Assembly (NCBI RefSeq): GCF_009833495.1
Contig: NZ_WUWG01000001.1
Location: 124,001 to 188,000, forward strand
Direction of reading: 5' to 3'
DNA length: 64,000 nucleotides
Origin: Oceanomicrobium pacificus
Lineage (GTDB): Bacteria; Pseudomonadota; Alphaproteobacteria; Rhodobacterales; Rhodobacteraceae
Part shown: one piece after another, positions 16,069-24,374 of the stretch
Position numbering within the stretch: the first letter of the stretch is position 1
Layout: every line of letters begins with the position of its first letter
Notes under the pieces: model-generated
Told to the model about the DNA's origin: nothing
The model's input: only the letters and a program-made list of their open reading frames with translations
The model's database searches: none
Made by a program: the position numbers and the translations under genes

Positions 16069-16979
16069 CGCTGATCCGTTCCTCTAGCGGAGACGTCGGG
16101 CCCCGTTCGACGTTCCAGTTCACGGTGACGAATAGACACCCGCCATCCGTCGAGTTCAAGCGCATTTGCCAGCTTTTCGGCCGTGTAGACCGACCGATGC
16201 TTGCCCCCGGTGCAGCCCAGACCGATCGCGAAGTAGGCTTTACCCTCATCGCGGTAGGCGGGCAGCAGGAAAGTCGCCAAATCGGAGAGTCGCTGTAGGA
16301 ACGCAGGGAATCGGGGGTCGGCCTGCACATAGGCGCCAACCTCCGGGTCACGCCCGTCGCGCGGCCGCAGGTCCGCGTCCCAGTGGGGATTGCGCAGGAA
16401 CCGGCAGTCGAAGACCATGTCGACACCTGCCGGAAGCCCGCGCTTGTAGGAAAAGCTCTGGACCGACACGGCCAGCGGCACCGCATCGCCGCCCTCCGTC
16501 ACGAACCAGTCCGTCAGCTGCGCCCGCAGGTCATGCGGCGTCAGGTCGGATGTGTCGAGCAGGATGTCGACCCGCGCCCGCAGGTCGTCGAGCAGCAGGC
16601 GCTCGCGCTCGATCCCGGTCTGCACGCTCTCGGTCGGTGCGAGCGGATGCCGGCGGCGGGTCTCGCTGTAGCGGCGGATCAGAACCTCCTGCCGCGCGTC
16701 GAGGTAGAGCAGCCGCACATCCAGCCCCGGGATCATCGTCAGATCGTCGAGCGTCTCGGTCAGGGCGGCGGCGCTGAAATCGCGTGTCCGCACATCGACG
16801 CCCAGCGCCAGCGGTCGCGGCCCGTGCTCGGCGGACAGAAGGCGCGGAATGAAGGACAGGGGCAGGTTGTCGATTGCCTCGAACCCCAGATCCTCGAGGA
16901 TGGAAATGCAGGTCGAGCGCCCCGCGCCGGAGGGGCCGGTTACCAGAACCACCTGCTGCTGTTCGCTCTCACCGACCAT
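16065..16979 (-). CDS. rapZ: RapZ-type RNase adapter / nucleotide-binding protein
   Basis: 304 residues from the ATG at 16979, preferred over a GTG six bases upstream because AGGAG sits exactly five bases before this ATG. Walker [10 protein letters not shown] lies near residue 15, with DNLPLSFI after it; the conserved C-terminal block [17 protein letters not shown] completes the family plan. In Escherichia coli RapZ directs RNase E to the GlmZ small RNA to control amino-sugar synthesis. In alphaproteobacteria its target is less clear, but its constant location between hprK and EIIA points to PTS-linked envelope-precursor control. Confidence 0.9.
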   Translation of the reverse strand: MVGESEQQQVVLVTGPSGAGRSTCISILEDLGFEAIDNLPLSFIPRLLSAEHGPRPLALGVDVRTRDFSAAALTETLDDLTMIPGLDVRLLYLDARQEVLIRRYSETRRRHPLAPTESVQTGIERERLLLDDLRARVDILLDTSDLTPHDLRAQLTDWFVTEGGDAVPLAVSVQSFSYKRGLPAGVDMVFDCRFLRNPHWDADLRPRDGRDPEVGAYVQADPRFPAFLQRLSDLATFLLPAYRDEGKAYFAIGLGCTGGKHRSVYTAEKLANALELDGWRVSIRHRELERRTGPDVSARGTDQR

Positions 16980-17008
16980 GGTCACTCCTGCGCGCCTTCA
17001 CGCAGCAT

Positions 17009-17458
17009 CTAGCATTCCCGCCAGCCCCGCAACAGGGCAAGGAGGGCGGGCGCGAGGTCCGGATGCCCCTGCCCGCACACAAGCGGCAGGTCGATCCCTT
17101 CGATCGACCGCATACGCCGTGGCGGCAGGCGGTCAGGTTCGGCCGCATCCAGATCCACGACCAGCCCGAGCGTCGCCGCCGACAGGCTCGGCACGCGCAA
17201 AAGCCCGATGCCGCGCGCCTCGACGAGCCCCGACAGGCGCGCCGGCGCACGGGCGACCAGACCCGCTTCGGTCACCTCGAGCGCGACCTGATCGTCCGCG
17301 ACCAGATCCGCACCGAGCGCCATCATCGCGAGGCAAAGCCGCGACTTGCCGGACCCGGACGCGCCGAGGATCAGGCAGCCCGCGGCCCCCACGGCCACGC
17401 AAGAGCCGTGTAGAAGCGTCATGCCCTCCGCGTCCCGGGATCGGGGGGTATCGGTCAA
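17009..17458 (-). CDS. hprK: HPr kinase/phosphorylase, short form
   Basis: 149 residues, about half the length of the Firmicutes enzyme; alphaproteobacterial HprK lacks the N-terminal domain. The P-loop GASGSGKSRL is followed by ADDQV (catalytic region) and the conserved VEARGIGLLRV signature. It phosphorylates HPr on Ser43. I chose the TTG at 17458, which overlaps the chvG stop (TTGA) and has GGAG eight bases upstream. An ATG at 17422 has its GGAGG only two bases away. Confidence 0.88.
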   Translation of the reverse strand: MTDTPRSRDAEGMTLLHGSCVAVGAAGCLILGASGSGKSRLCLAMMALGADLVADDQVALEVTEAGLVARAPARLSGLVEARGIGLLRVPSLSAATLGLVVDLDAAEPDRLPPRRMRSIEGIDLPLVCGQGHPDLAPALLALLRGWREC

Positions 17459-19197
17459 TCCGGCAACTCCACCACGAAGCGCGCGCCCTGCGGCGGGCTG
17501 TCGGGATCGGCATCCGCGTCGCGGACATTCTGCGCCCAGATCTGCCCGCCATGCGCCTCGACGATCTGCTTGGAAATGGCCAGCCCGAGCCCGGAATGGT
17601 TGCCGAACTCCTGATCGGGCCGTTCGGAATAGAAACGGCTGAACACGTCCTTCAGATTGTCTTCGGGAATGCCGGGGCCGGTATCCTCGACCATCACGCG
17701 CACCAGCCCGTTGGTGCCGCGCCGCGCCGATACGGTGACCACGCCACCCTCGGTCGTGAAGGAGATCGCATTGGTGATGAGATTCACGAACACCTGTGCC
17801 AGCCGCCCTTCGAGCCCGCTGATCATCAGCGGCGTGTCGGGCAGATCCGCCTGCAAATGTCCGCCGACCTTTTCCGCGTTGGGGATGTTGTATTCGACGA
17901 GGTTGCCGAGCATCTTGCCCAGATCGAACGGCACCATCTCGTCGCGCACCAGTTCGCTATCGAGCCGCGAGGCATTGGAAATGTCGGTCACCAGCCGGTC
18001 GAGCCGGTTCACATCCTGCTCGATCACCTTCAGGAGCTTCTCGCGGTTTTCTTCGGTCTTGGCGTAGCGCATCGTCTCCACCGCCGAGCGGAGCGAGGTG
18101 AGCGGGTTCTTGATCTCGTGCGCCACATCCGCCGCGAAAACCTCGTTCGCCTCGATCCTGTCGTAGAGCGCGGCGGTCATCATCCGCATCGCGCCCGACA
18201 GATAGCCGATTTCATCCGGCCGCGCCGTCATGTCGGGAATGCGGATCCGTTCGGGGTTGAGCCGCCGCGACGATGTGGCCCCGCCCTTCTCCGCCGCCTC
18301 GGCGAGCTTGCGGATCGGCCGCGCGATCGTGTTGGCCAGCACCAGCGACAGCGCGATGGACGAGATCATGGCCAGCGCAAAGACCTGCAGGATCTGCTCG
18401 CGCTCGGTGCGGACGATCGTGTCAAGCTCCCCGCCCTGCGTCGTCAGCACGACGGCGCCTGTCACCGCGTCACCACTTGTGATCGGTGCCGCGACCGAGA
18501 ACAGGATCTGCCCCGCGCGGTTGTTGCGCCGCTCGGGCGTGACCTCTCCGGTCTCGATCGCGGTCAGGGCCTGCTCGTTGGAAAACAGGCTCGACGGCGC
18601 GTCCTCGGCCTCCTCGACCCGCTGGTAGAGCCTCGCGAACCGGGTCCAGACCTCGTTCATGATGTTGGTCATCGCGCTGGTGCGCGGCCCGTCCTCCGGC
18701 GTGATCTGGGTGGGTGCCGGAGCATCCCCGCCGCGCTGCAGGAAGAACGTGTCGGCCAGAAGCCCGCCGTCGGCATCGAACAATTGCGCGCGCGCGGCCG
18801 TGTTGGCCCCGAGACTGTCGAGCGTTTCCACCGCGCGGGCCTCGTTCTCGGACTTCGTGTCGGTCTCCGACCAATTGGAGGAAATCGCCTGCGCGATCAT
18901 CTGGCTTTCGGCCACCAGCGACCGCTCGCGCATCGAGATCAGCCCATCCTGAAACTGGTTCAGGTAGAGCACACCCGCGACGAGCACGCCGAGCGCGACG
19001 AGATTGAAGGTGATGATCTTGCGGGCAAGCGGCGAGCGGTGCCCGAAGGGCTTGCTACCCTCCCGGCTCCAGAACCCCATGCTCTCGCCCGCCTGCCTGC
19101 GGCCGTCATCATTGGGATCGTCCGACCAGCCCCCGCCAAGGATGATCCCGCTGCGTTCCTTGCGCGGCGGCCTCGGTCTCGGGGTGAGGTCAATCAT
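17455..19197 (-). CDS. chvG: Sensor histidine kinase ChvG
   Basis: 580 residues. A cytoplasmic N-terminus is followed by membrane helix 1 (about 66-86), a periplasmic sensor domain of about 180 residues, helix 2 (about 270-290) and HAMP. Then come the HisKA domain with ADVAHEIKNPLTSLRS (phospho-His about 360) and the ATPase domain (NLITNAISF, DTGPGIPED, SGLGLAIS). ChvG/ExoS kinases respond to acid and envelope stress and phosphorylate ChvI, encoded five bases upstream. Downstream hprK overlaps its stop, tying the kinase to the PTS genes. Confidence 0.93.
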   Translation of the reverse strand: MIDLTPRPRPPRKERSGIILGGGWSDDPNDDGRRQAGESMGFWSREGSKPFGHRSPLARKIITFNLVALGVLVAGVLYLNQFQDGLISMRERSLVAESQMIAQAISSNWSETDTKSENEARAVETLDSLGANTAARAQLFDADGGLLADTFFLQRGGDAPAPTQITPEDGPRTSAMTNIMNEVWTRFARLYQRVEEAEDAPSSLFSNEQALTAIETGEVTPERRNNRAGQILFSVAAPITSGDAVTGAVVLTTQGGELDTIVRTEREQILQVFALAMISSIALSLVLANTIARPIRKLAEAAEKGGATSSRRLNPERIRIPDMTARPDEIGYLSGAMRMMTAALYDRIEANEVFAADVAHEIKNPLTSLRSAVETMRYAKTEENREKLLKVIEQDVNRLDRLVTDISNASRLDSELVRDEMVPFDLGKMLGNLVEYNIPNAEKVGGHLQADLPDTPLMISGLEGRLAQVFVNLITNAISFTTEGGVVTVSARRGTNGLVRVMVEDTGPGIPEDNLKDVFSRFYSERPDQEFGNHSGLGLAISKQIVEAHGGQIWAQNVRDADADPDSPPQGARFVVELPD

Positions 19198-19202
19198 GCA
19201 GG

Positions 19203-19907
19203 TCAGGCCTCGTTATATCTGTATCCGATGCCATAAAGCGTTTCGATTGAGGCGAAATCAGGGTCATGCACGCGGAATTTCTTGCGCACGCGCTTGATGT
19301 GGCTGTCGATCGTGCGGTCATCCACATAGACCTGATCATCATAGGCCACGTCCATCAACTGGTCACGGCTCTTGACCACGCCCGGCCGGTTGGCCAGCGC
19401 CTGCAGGATCAGGAATTCAGTGACGGTCAGCGTGACATTGTTGCCCTTCCAGGTGACGGTGTGGCGCAGCTGGTCCATCACCAGCGACCCGCGTTTCATC
19501 ACGGTCTCGCCCTCATCCTCGTCCGCGCCCTTGTCGCTCGACAGGGCTTCCCGGCGGCGCAGGATCGCGTGGATGCGTTCCACCAGAAGCCGCTGGGAGA
19601 AAGGTTTCTTCACATAATCATCGGCGCCCATCCGCAGGCCCAGAACCTCGTCGATCTCCTCATCCTTGGAGGTCAGGAAGATCACCGGAAGGTCGGTTTT
19701 CTGGCGCAGGCGGCGCAGGAGTTCCATCCCGTCCATCCGCGGCATCTTGATGTCGAGCACTGCGAGGTCCGGCGGCGTGTCGGTCAGGCCGATCAATGCG
19801 CTGGCCCCGTCATTATATGTAATGACCTCATAGCCTTCGGCTTCCAGCGTCATCGACACCGAAGTGAGAATGTTGCGATCATCGTCGACAAGGGCAATCG
19901 TTGCCAT
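19203..19907 (-). CDS. chvI: Response regulator ChvI (OmpR family)
   Basis: 234 residues. The receiver domain has the acidic pocket DDD at 8-10, phospho-acceptor D52 in [11 protein letters not shown] and K in YVKKPF. The C-terminal OmpR-type winged helix ends in [14 protein letters not shown] and [17 protein letters not shown] sits seven bases before the ATG. It is the first gene of the chvI-chvG-hprK-rapZ-EIIA-ptsH run and is divergent from pckA, as in many alphaproteobacteria. Known ChvI regulons cover envelope stress and exopolysaccharide. Confidence 0.94.
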   Translation of the reverse strand: MATIALVDDDRNILTSVSMTLEAEGYEVITYNDGASALIGLTDTPPDLAVLDIKMPRMDGMELLRRLRQKTDLPVIFLTSKDEEIDEVLGLRMGADDYVKKPFSQRLLVERIHAILRRREALSSDKGADEDEGETVMKRGSLVMDQLRHTVTWKGNNVTLTVTEFLILQALANRPGVVKSRDQLMDVAYDDQVYVDDRTIDSHIKRVRKKFRVHDPDFASIETLYGIGYRYNEA

Positions 19908-20233
19908 TTTTGTCCTCCTGCTGTGCCTCGGTCGACGCTGCTGCGCCGTGAAGGGCCGTTCTGTCGCGCCCCCGCGTCCCCATAGGTGCCGCTCTACGCC
20001 GAAAATCGCAAGAAAAACCGAACAAATGACGCACGCGTAACCTGCGCCAGAATGACCACCTTAAAAAAATGGATTCACGAAAACGTCATGCTATACCGAG
20101 CAGAGTCGGGGAGGGGTGCGGTCCGGTTTCTGCCGACCGCCCGGAATTGGCCCTTCGGAGCGTCCAGCCCTGGCACTAGGGAAATGCCATCGGCGCGCCA
20201 GTGCTGATGGCCGATATTGGGAGTTGGCCCGAC
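19908..20233. promoter_or_regulatory. Divergent chvI/pckA control region (326 bases, no gene)
   Basis: Non-coding region between the divergent chvI and pckA starts. It contains an A-rich patch (about 20010-20090), a TATACC element at 20092-20097 that could be a -10 for pckA without a convincing -35, and a leader hairpin: GCGGTC (20118-20123) pairs with GACCGC (20135-20140), with a two-pair inner extension past a bulged C. The rest shows no feature I can name. Confidence 0.5.
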
Positions 20234-21838
20234 ATGATTTCTGGCAAGGTCAATCCAGCGAAAACGCTGGAAAAGACCGGGTTTTCCGGCGTGGAATCCA
20301 TTCATTACAACCTGAACGAGGCGGCGCTCATGCAGGCCGCCGTCACCCGCGGAGAGGGCGATATCGGCCTCGGCGGGGCGTTCCTCGTGAGCACCGGGAA
20401 ACATACCGGCCGCTCGCCGCAGGACAAGTTCGTGGTGCGCGAACCCTCGGTCGAGGACTCGATCTGGTGGGAGAATAACAAGCCGATGGCGCCCGACGCG
20501 TTCGAGCGGCTGCATCAGGACATGCTGGCGCATGTTCAGGGCGGCGAGCTTTACGTGTCCGACCTGTTCGGCGGGGCCGACCCGCTCTACCGGCTCAACG
20601 TTCGGGTGATCACCGAACTGGCCTGGCACGGGCTCTTCATCCGCCACATGCTGCGCCGTCCGGAGCGGGACGAACTCGACACGTTCGATCCGGAATTCAC
20701 CATCCTGAACTGCCCGAGCTTCAAGGCCGATCCCGAGCGCCACGGCTGCCGCTCGGAGGTGGTGATCGCCATTTCCTTCGAGCAGAAACTCGTGCTCATC
20801 GGCGGCACGTCCTACGCGGGCGAAAACAAGAAATCCGTCTTCTCGATCCTGAACTACCTGCTGCCCGCCAAGGGCGTGATGGCGATGCATTGCTCGGCCA
20901 ACCATGCCAAGGGCAACCCCGATGATACGGCGATCTTCTTCGGTCTCTCGGGCACCGGCAAGACGACACTTTCGGCCGATCCAGACCGGGTGCTCATCGG
21001 CGATGACGAGCATGGCTGGTCCGATCACGGCACGTTCAATTTCGAGGGCGGCTGCTACGCCAAGACGATCAACCTGCGCCGCGAGGCGGAGCCGGAGATC
21101 TATGACACGACCACCAGGTTCGCGACGGTGATCGAGAATATGGTCTACGACCCTGACACGCGCGTGATCGATTTCGACGATGACAGCCTGACGCAGAACA
21201 CCCGCTGCGCCTATCCGCTCGACTATATTTCCAACGCCTCCGAAAGCTCGGTTGCGGGCAAGCCCACCAATGTCATCATGCTGACCTGCGATGCATTCGG
21301 CGTGCTTCCCCCGATCGCGAAGCTGACGCCGGCGCAGGCCATGTATCACTTCCTTTCGGGCTTCACCTCCAAGGTGGCGGGGACGGAAAAGGGTGTGACC
21401 GAACCGCAGCCGACCTTCTCCACCTGTTTCGGGGCGCCCTTCATGCCGCGCCGGCCCGAGGTGTACGGGGCGCTCCTGCGGGACCGGATCGCTGAACAGT
21501 CGGCCGATTGCTGGCTGGTGAACACCGGCTGGACCGGCGGTGCCTACGGCACCGGCTCGCGCATGCCGATCCGCGCGACGCGCGCGCTCCTGACCGCCGC
21601 GCTCGACGGGTCGCTGAAGGATGCGGACTATCGCCGAGACCCGAATTTCGGCTTCGATGTGCCGGTGAGCGTCCATGGCGTGGCCGACCTGCTGCTCGAC
21701 CCGCGTCGGACATGGGACGATCCGGACGCCTATGACCGGCAGGCCGCCAAGCTGGCGCGGATGTTTGCGGACAATTTCGCCCAGTATGAAGCCTATGTCG
21801 GCGACGATGTGATGGCCGCCGCCGTCACCGCCGCCTGA
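20234..21838 (+). CDS. pckA: Phosphoenolpyruvate carboxykinase (ATP)
   Basis: 534 residues from the ATG at 20234, chosen because GGGAG lies about ten bases upstream and the protein then begins [13 protein letters not shown] as family members do; an upstream ATG at 20201 adds 11 atypical residues. Motifs: [12 protein letters not shown], the kinase P-loop [13 protein letters not shown], the metal-binding GDDEHGWSD, and [10 protein letters not shown]. It converts oxaloacetate and ATP to PEP, the first gluconeogenic step, needed when carbon enters as acetyl-CoA through the ethylmalonyl-CoA pathway (mcd and mcl1 in this window). Confidence 0.95.
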   Translation: MISGKVNPAKTLEKTGFSGVESIHYNLNEAALMQAAVTRGEGDIGLGGAFLVSTGKHTGRSPQDKFVVREPSVEDSIWWENNKPMAPDAFERLHQDMLAHVQGGELYVSDLFGGADPLYRLNVRVITELAWHGLFIRHMLRRPERDELDTFDPEFTILNCPSFKADPERHGCRSEVVIAISFEQKLVLIGGTSYAGENKKSVFSILNYLLPAKGVMAMHCSANHAKGNPDDTAIFFGLSGTGKTTLSADPDRVLIGDDEHGWSDHGTFNFEGGCYAKTINLRREAEPEIYDTTTRFATVIENMVYDPDTRVIDFDDDSLTQNTRCAYPLDYISNASESSVAGKPTNVIMLTCDAFGVLPPIAKLTPAQAMYHFLSGFTSKVAGTEKGVTEPQPTFSTCFGAPFMPRRPEVYGALLRDRIAEQSADCWLVNTGWTGGAYGTGSRMPIRATRALLTAALDGSLKDADYRRDPNFGFDVPVSVHGVADLLLDPRRTWDDPDAYDRQAAKLARMFADNFAQYEAYVGDDVMAAAVTAA

Positions 21839-21866
21839 TCCCGCCGGCCGCAACGGAGCAAGACCC

Positions 21867-23402
21867 ATGTCCCATGCCGTTGCGGCCGGCCACCAGATGA
21901 CGACAGACACCGCGGCCGATGTGCTGGCCGCGGGGGGCAGCGCGGTCGATGCCGTGGTTGCGGCCGGCTTCATGGCCTGTCTGGTGGAACCGGTGCTCGC
22001 TGGCCTGCTTGGCGGTGGCGTGATGATGGTCGCACCCGCCCGCGGACCGGCACGGTTGCTCGACGCGTTCGTTCAGACGCCGCGCCGGCATCGGCCCGGC
22101 GGGGAACTGGACCTCTCCACGGTGACGGTCGATTTCGGGACGACGCATCAGGACTTCCATATCGGCGCGGGCACGATCGCCGCGCCCTGCCTCGTGCAGG
22201 GGCTTCTCGACGCGCACGCGCAATTTGGGCGCATCCCGCTTGCCGAACTGGCGGCACCGACAGTGCGCGCCGCGCGCGAAGGCGTGCCGCTCAGCACCTT
22301 CCAGGCCGGGGTCTTGAAACTTGTCGCGCCGATCTTCACCGCCGATCCGGCTGTGACAGCCCTTTACGGCGACGCGGAGGCCGGGGCGGATGCGCCCCTG
22401 AAACAGGCAGGCGCACCGCTGGCCAACAGCCAGATGGCCGATTGTCTCGAAGTGCTCGCAATCGAAGGGCCGCGCTTCTTCTCCGAAGGGGAAGTGGCGC
22501 AGGCGCTTCTGTCCCTGCCGGGCGGGGCGCTGTCCGCGCTCGACCTGCGGCGGCAGGCGCCGGTCTGGCGCGACCCGCTCGACCTGACGCGGCAGGGCAC
22601 CCGCGTGGCGCTCAATCCGCCGCCGGGGCTGGGCGGCACGATGATCGCCCTGTCGCTCGCGGGCCTTGACCATGCGCCCGCGCCCGAAGCCATTGCCGCG
22701 GCTCAAGTGGCCGCCGCAAGGTTGCGCCGCGACAGCGGCCTCGATGCCGACACTGCGGCGGCGAACCGCGCGCTATTGTCGGAGCGTGGGACCGACCGGT
22801 TCCGCAGGCTACTGGCAGAGACGCTCGCGACCCACCGCCCGGCCATGCGCGGCACCACCCATATTTCGGCCATCGATGCGGCGGGCAACGGCGCCGCGCT
22901 GACGCTCACCAATGGCGAAGGCTGTGGCCGGATGGCGCCCGGCACCGGGATCATGCCCAACAACATGCTGGGCGAGGAGGACCTTCTGCCAGACGGTCCG
23001 GAAAGCTGGCAGCCGGACCGGCGGCTCGCGTCGATGATGTGCCCGATGGCGCTGCGCGACCGTGAAGACGGGCTGGTGATGATGGGATCGGGCGGCTCGA
23101 ACCGAATCCGCTCGGCCCTGACACAGGTGGCCCTGCGCCTCATCGACCATGGCGAAGGGCTGGAAGCCGCGATCACCCGTCCGCGGATCCATTTCGAAGC
23201 CGGCACCGAGCATCTGCTCGACGTCGAGGGGCCGTTCAGCGAGGAGTTGGAGGCGCAATTGAAACCGCACTGGCCGGAGGCCCGTTTCTGGCCCGACCGG
23301 TCGATCTTTTTCGGCGGCGTTCATGCGGTGCGGCGCGACCGGCGCGGCCATGTGGATGCGTTCGGCGACCCGCGCCGCGACGGGGCCGCGCGCACGGGCT
23401 GA
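21867..23402 (+). CDS. Gamma-glutamyltransferase-family protein
   Basis: 511 residues with no obvious signal peptide. It has the Ntn-hydrolase plan of GGT: an alpha-chain region starting with AVAAGHQMTTDTAADVLA, GGGVMMV, and the autoprocessing site with catalytic Thr in GTTHISAID (about residue 329). PNNMLGE, then MCPMALRD and MMGSGGSNRIRSALTQV follow. It would cleave gamma-glutamyl bonds (glutathione or gamma-glutamyl amides). The lack of an export signal suggests a cytosolic enzyme, so glutathione breakdown in the periplasm is not certain. GGAG precedes the start; it lies 28 bases after pckA but is functionally unrelated. Confidence 0.85.
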   Translation: MSHAVAAGHQMTTDTAADVLAAGGSAVDAVVAAGFMACLVEPVLAGLLGGGVMMVAPARGPARLLDAFVQTPRRHRPGGELDLSTVTVDFGTTHQDFHIGAGTIAAPCLVQGLLDAHAQFGRIPLAELAAPTVRAAREGVPLSTFQAGVLKLVAPIFTADPAVTALYGDAEAGADAPLKQAGAPLANSQMADCLEVLAIEGPRFFSEGEVAQALLSLPGGALSALDLRRQAPVWRDPLDLTRQGTRVALNPPPGLGGTMIALSLAGLDHAPAPEAIAAAQVAAARLRRDSGLDADTAAANRALLSERGTDRFRRLLAETLATHRPAMRGTTHISAIDAAGNGAALTLTNGEGCGRMAPGTGIMPNNMLGEEDLLPDGPESWQPDRRLASMMCPMALRDREDGLVMMGSGGSNRIRSALTQVALRLIDHGEGLEAAITRPRIHFEAGTEHLLDVEGPFSEELEAQLKPHWPEARFWPDRSIFFGGVHAVRRDRRGHVDAFGDPRRDGAARTG

Positions 23403-23417
23403 CCGCCGCCCTGCCCG

Positions 23418-24188
23418 TCAGCCGGTCAGACCGCGGCGCAGCAGGTTCAGACCCGCCAGCACCAGAACCGCCAGTGTCACCTTGCGGAACTTCGCCTGAT
23501 CGAGCCGGTCCTGCACCCGGTAGCCGAGCGCCATGCCCGCCAGCGCCGGCAGCACCATGGCCGCCGACCAGGGCAGCGTCGCACGGTCGAGCACGCCCGA
23601 GCCGAGATGCGCCACGACCAGCACGATCGAGCCAATCAGGAAGCTGATGCCCTGCGCGCGGACCTGCTCGGCCTTGGGCGTGTCGCGCCCAACCAGATAG
23701 ATCAGGATCGGCGGCCCCCAGACGCCGGCAATCCCGCCGAAGAACCCGGCCACGAGGCCCACCACCACCTCCGCCCGGTTTTTGATCCGGTCAGGGATTG
23801 TCAGCCGCCATCCGGCCAGTTGCAATGTGCCGAAAACCGTCACCCCTGCCCCGAGGATCAGGAACAGCGTGGATGCTGGCAGGCGCGTGACCAGTTGCGC
23901 GCAAAGATAGATCATCACCAGCAGGACGAGGTTCAGCCGCCAATATTTGCGCAAGGACCCGAGTGCCGCCGCCGATCCGTTGCGCATCGACTGCCAGATA
24001 TTTGTCACCAGACCGGGCAAAAGGATCGCCGCCACGGCCAGTTCGATCGACATGATCGACCCGACGCCGCTGACCGTGACCATCGGCAGGGCAAAGCCGA
24101 CCGCGCCCTTCGTGAAGCCGGCGAGCAGCATCACGCCAAAGGCGGCGGCAAAGAGCCAGATCCCGTAACTATCGATGATTGCGTGCAT
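23418..24188 (-). CDS. TauE/SafE family sulfite/anion exporter
   Basis: 256 residues from the ATG at 24188, which has a strong GGAGG just upstream; the frame is open 48 bases further without a better site. It has about eight membrane helices in two repeats: GVMLLAGFTKGAVGFALP opens repeat one, and VAGFFGGIAGVWGPPILIYLV carries the family GxxxGxxGxxGP-type signature in repeat two. TauE/SafE proteins move sulfite, sulfoacetate or other organic anions. The neighbours (GGT, mcd) give no clear substrate. The gene is convergent with the GGT gene (15-base gap). Confidence 0.85.
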   Translation of the reverse strand: MHAIIDSYGIWLFAAAFGVMLLAGFTKGAVGFALPMVTVSGVGSIMSIELAVAAILLPGLVTNIWQSMRNGSAAALGSLRKYWRLNLVLLVMIYLCAQLVTRLPASTLFLILGAGVTVFGTLQLAGWRLTIPDRIKNRAEVVVGLVAGFFGGIAGVWGPPILIYLVGRDTPKAEQVRAQGISFLIGSIVLVVAHLGSGVLDRATLPWSAAMVLPALAGMALGYRVQDRLDQAKFRKVTLAVLVLAGLNLLRRGLTG

Positions 24189-24289
24189 TCCGCCCTCCGC
24201 TTTCCCGGGTGTGGCATCCGGCGGGGCGCAATTCAATGCTAATAAAAAATCACATCAAGGTGCCCCTGCGAACTTTTATTGCGCAGCGA

Positions 24290-24318
24290 TTGACGCCCAT
24301 GGCGCGCTGGCATAGGTT
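24290..24318 (+). promoter_or_regulatory. Promoter of mcd
   Basis: TTGACG (24290-24295) and TAGGTT (24313-24318) are separated by 17 bases. The start point would fall at about 24325, inside the dyad at 24321-24332. Confidence 0.5.
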
Positions 24319-24320
24319 TC

Positions 24321-24332
24321 TCGCAAATGCGA
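24321..24332. promoter_or_regulatory. Dyad TCGCA-AA-TGCGA over the mcd start point
   Basis: Perfect five-base arms. Read on the minus strand with its flank it is TTTTCGCATTTGCGAGAA, closely matching TTTTCGCATACGCGAAAG between phaR and the PhaC-like operon. Its position just downstream of the -10 suggests a repressor site. The regulator is unknown; an ScfR/RamB-family protein is one possibility. Confidence 0.45.
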
Positions 24333-24374
24333 AAATGATTCCGCAGCGCAACAGCCGCAGGACAGGAGATCCCC

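Noticed and set aside
16849-19236. 795-residue open frame on the plus strand
   Set aside because: Antisense to rapZ, hprK and chvG, which are unambiguous.
20011-20100. A small gene in the chvI-pckA gap
   Set aside because: A 73-codon plus-strand frame exists but has no ribosome binding site and no protein-like composition; the region is better read as promoter DNA.
20075-21973. 632-residue open frame on the minus strand
   Set aside because: Antisense to pckA, with no start context or recognisable domain.
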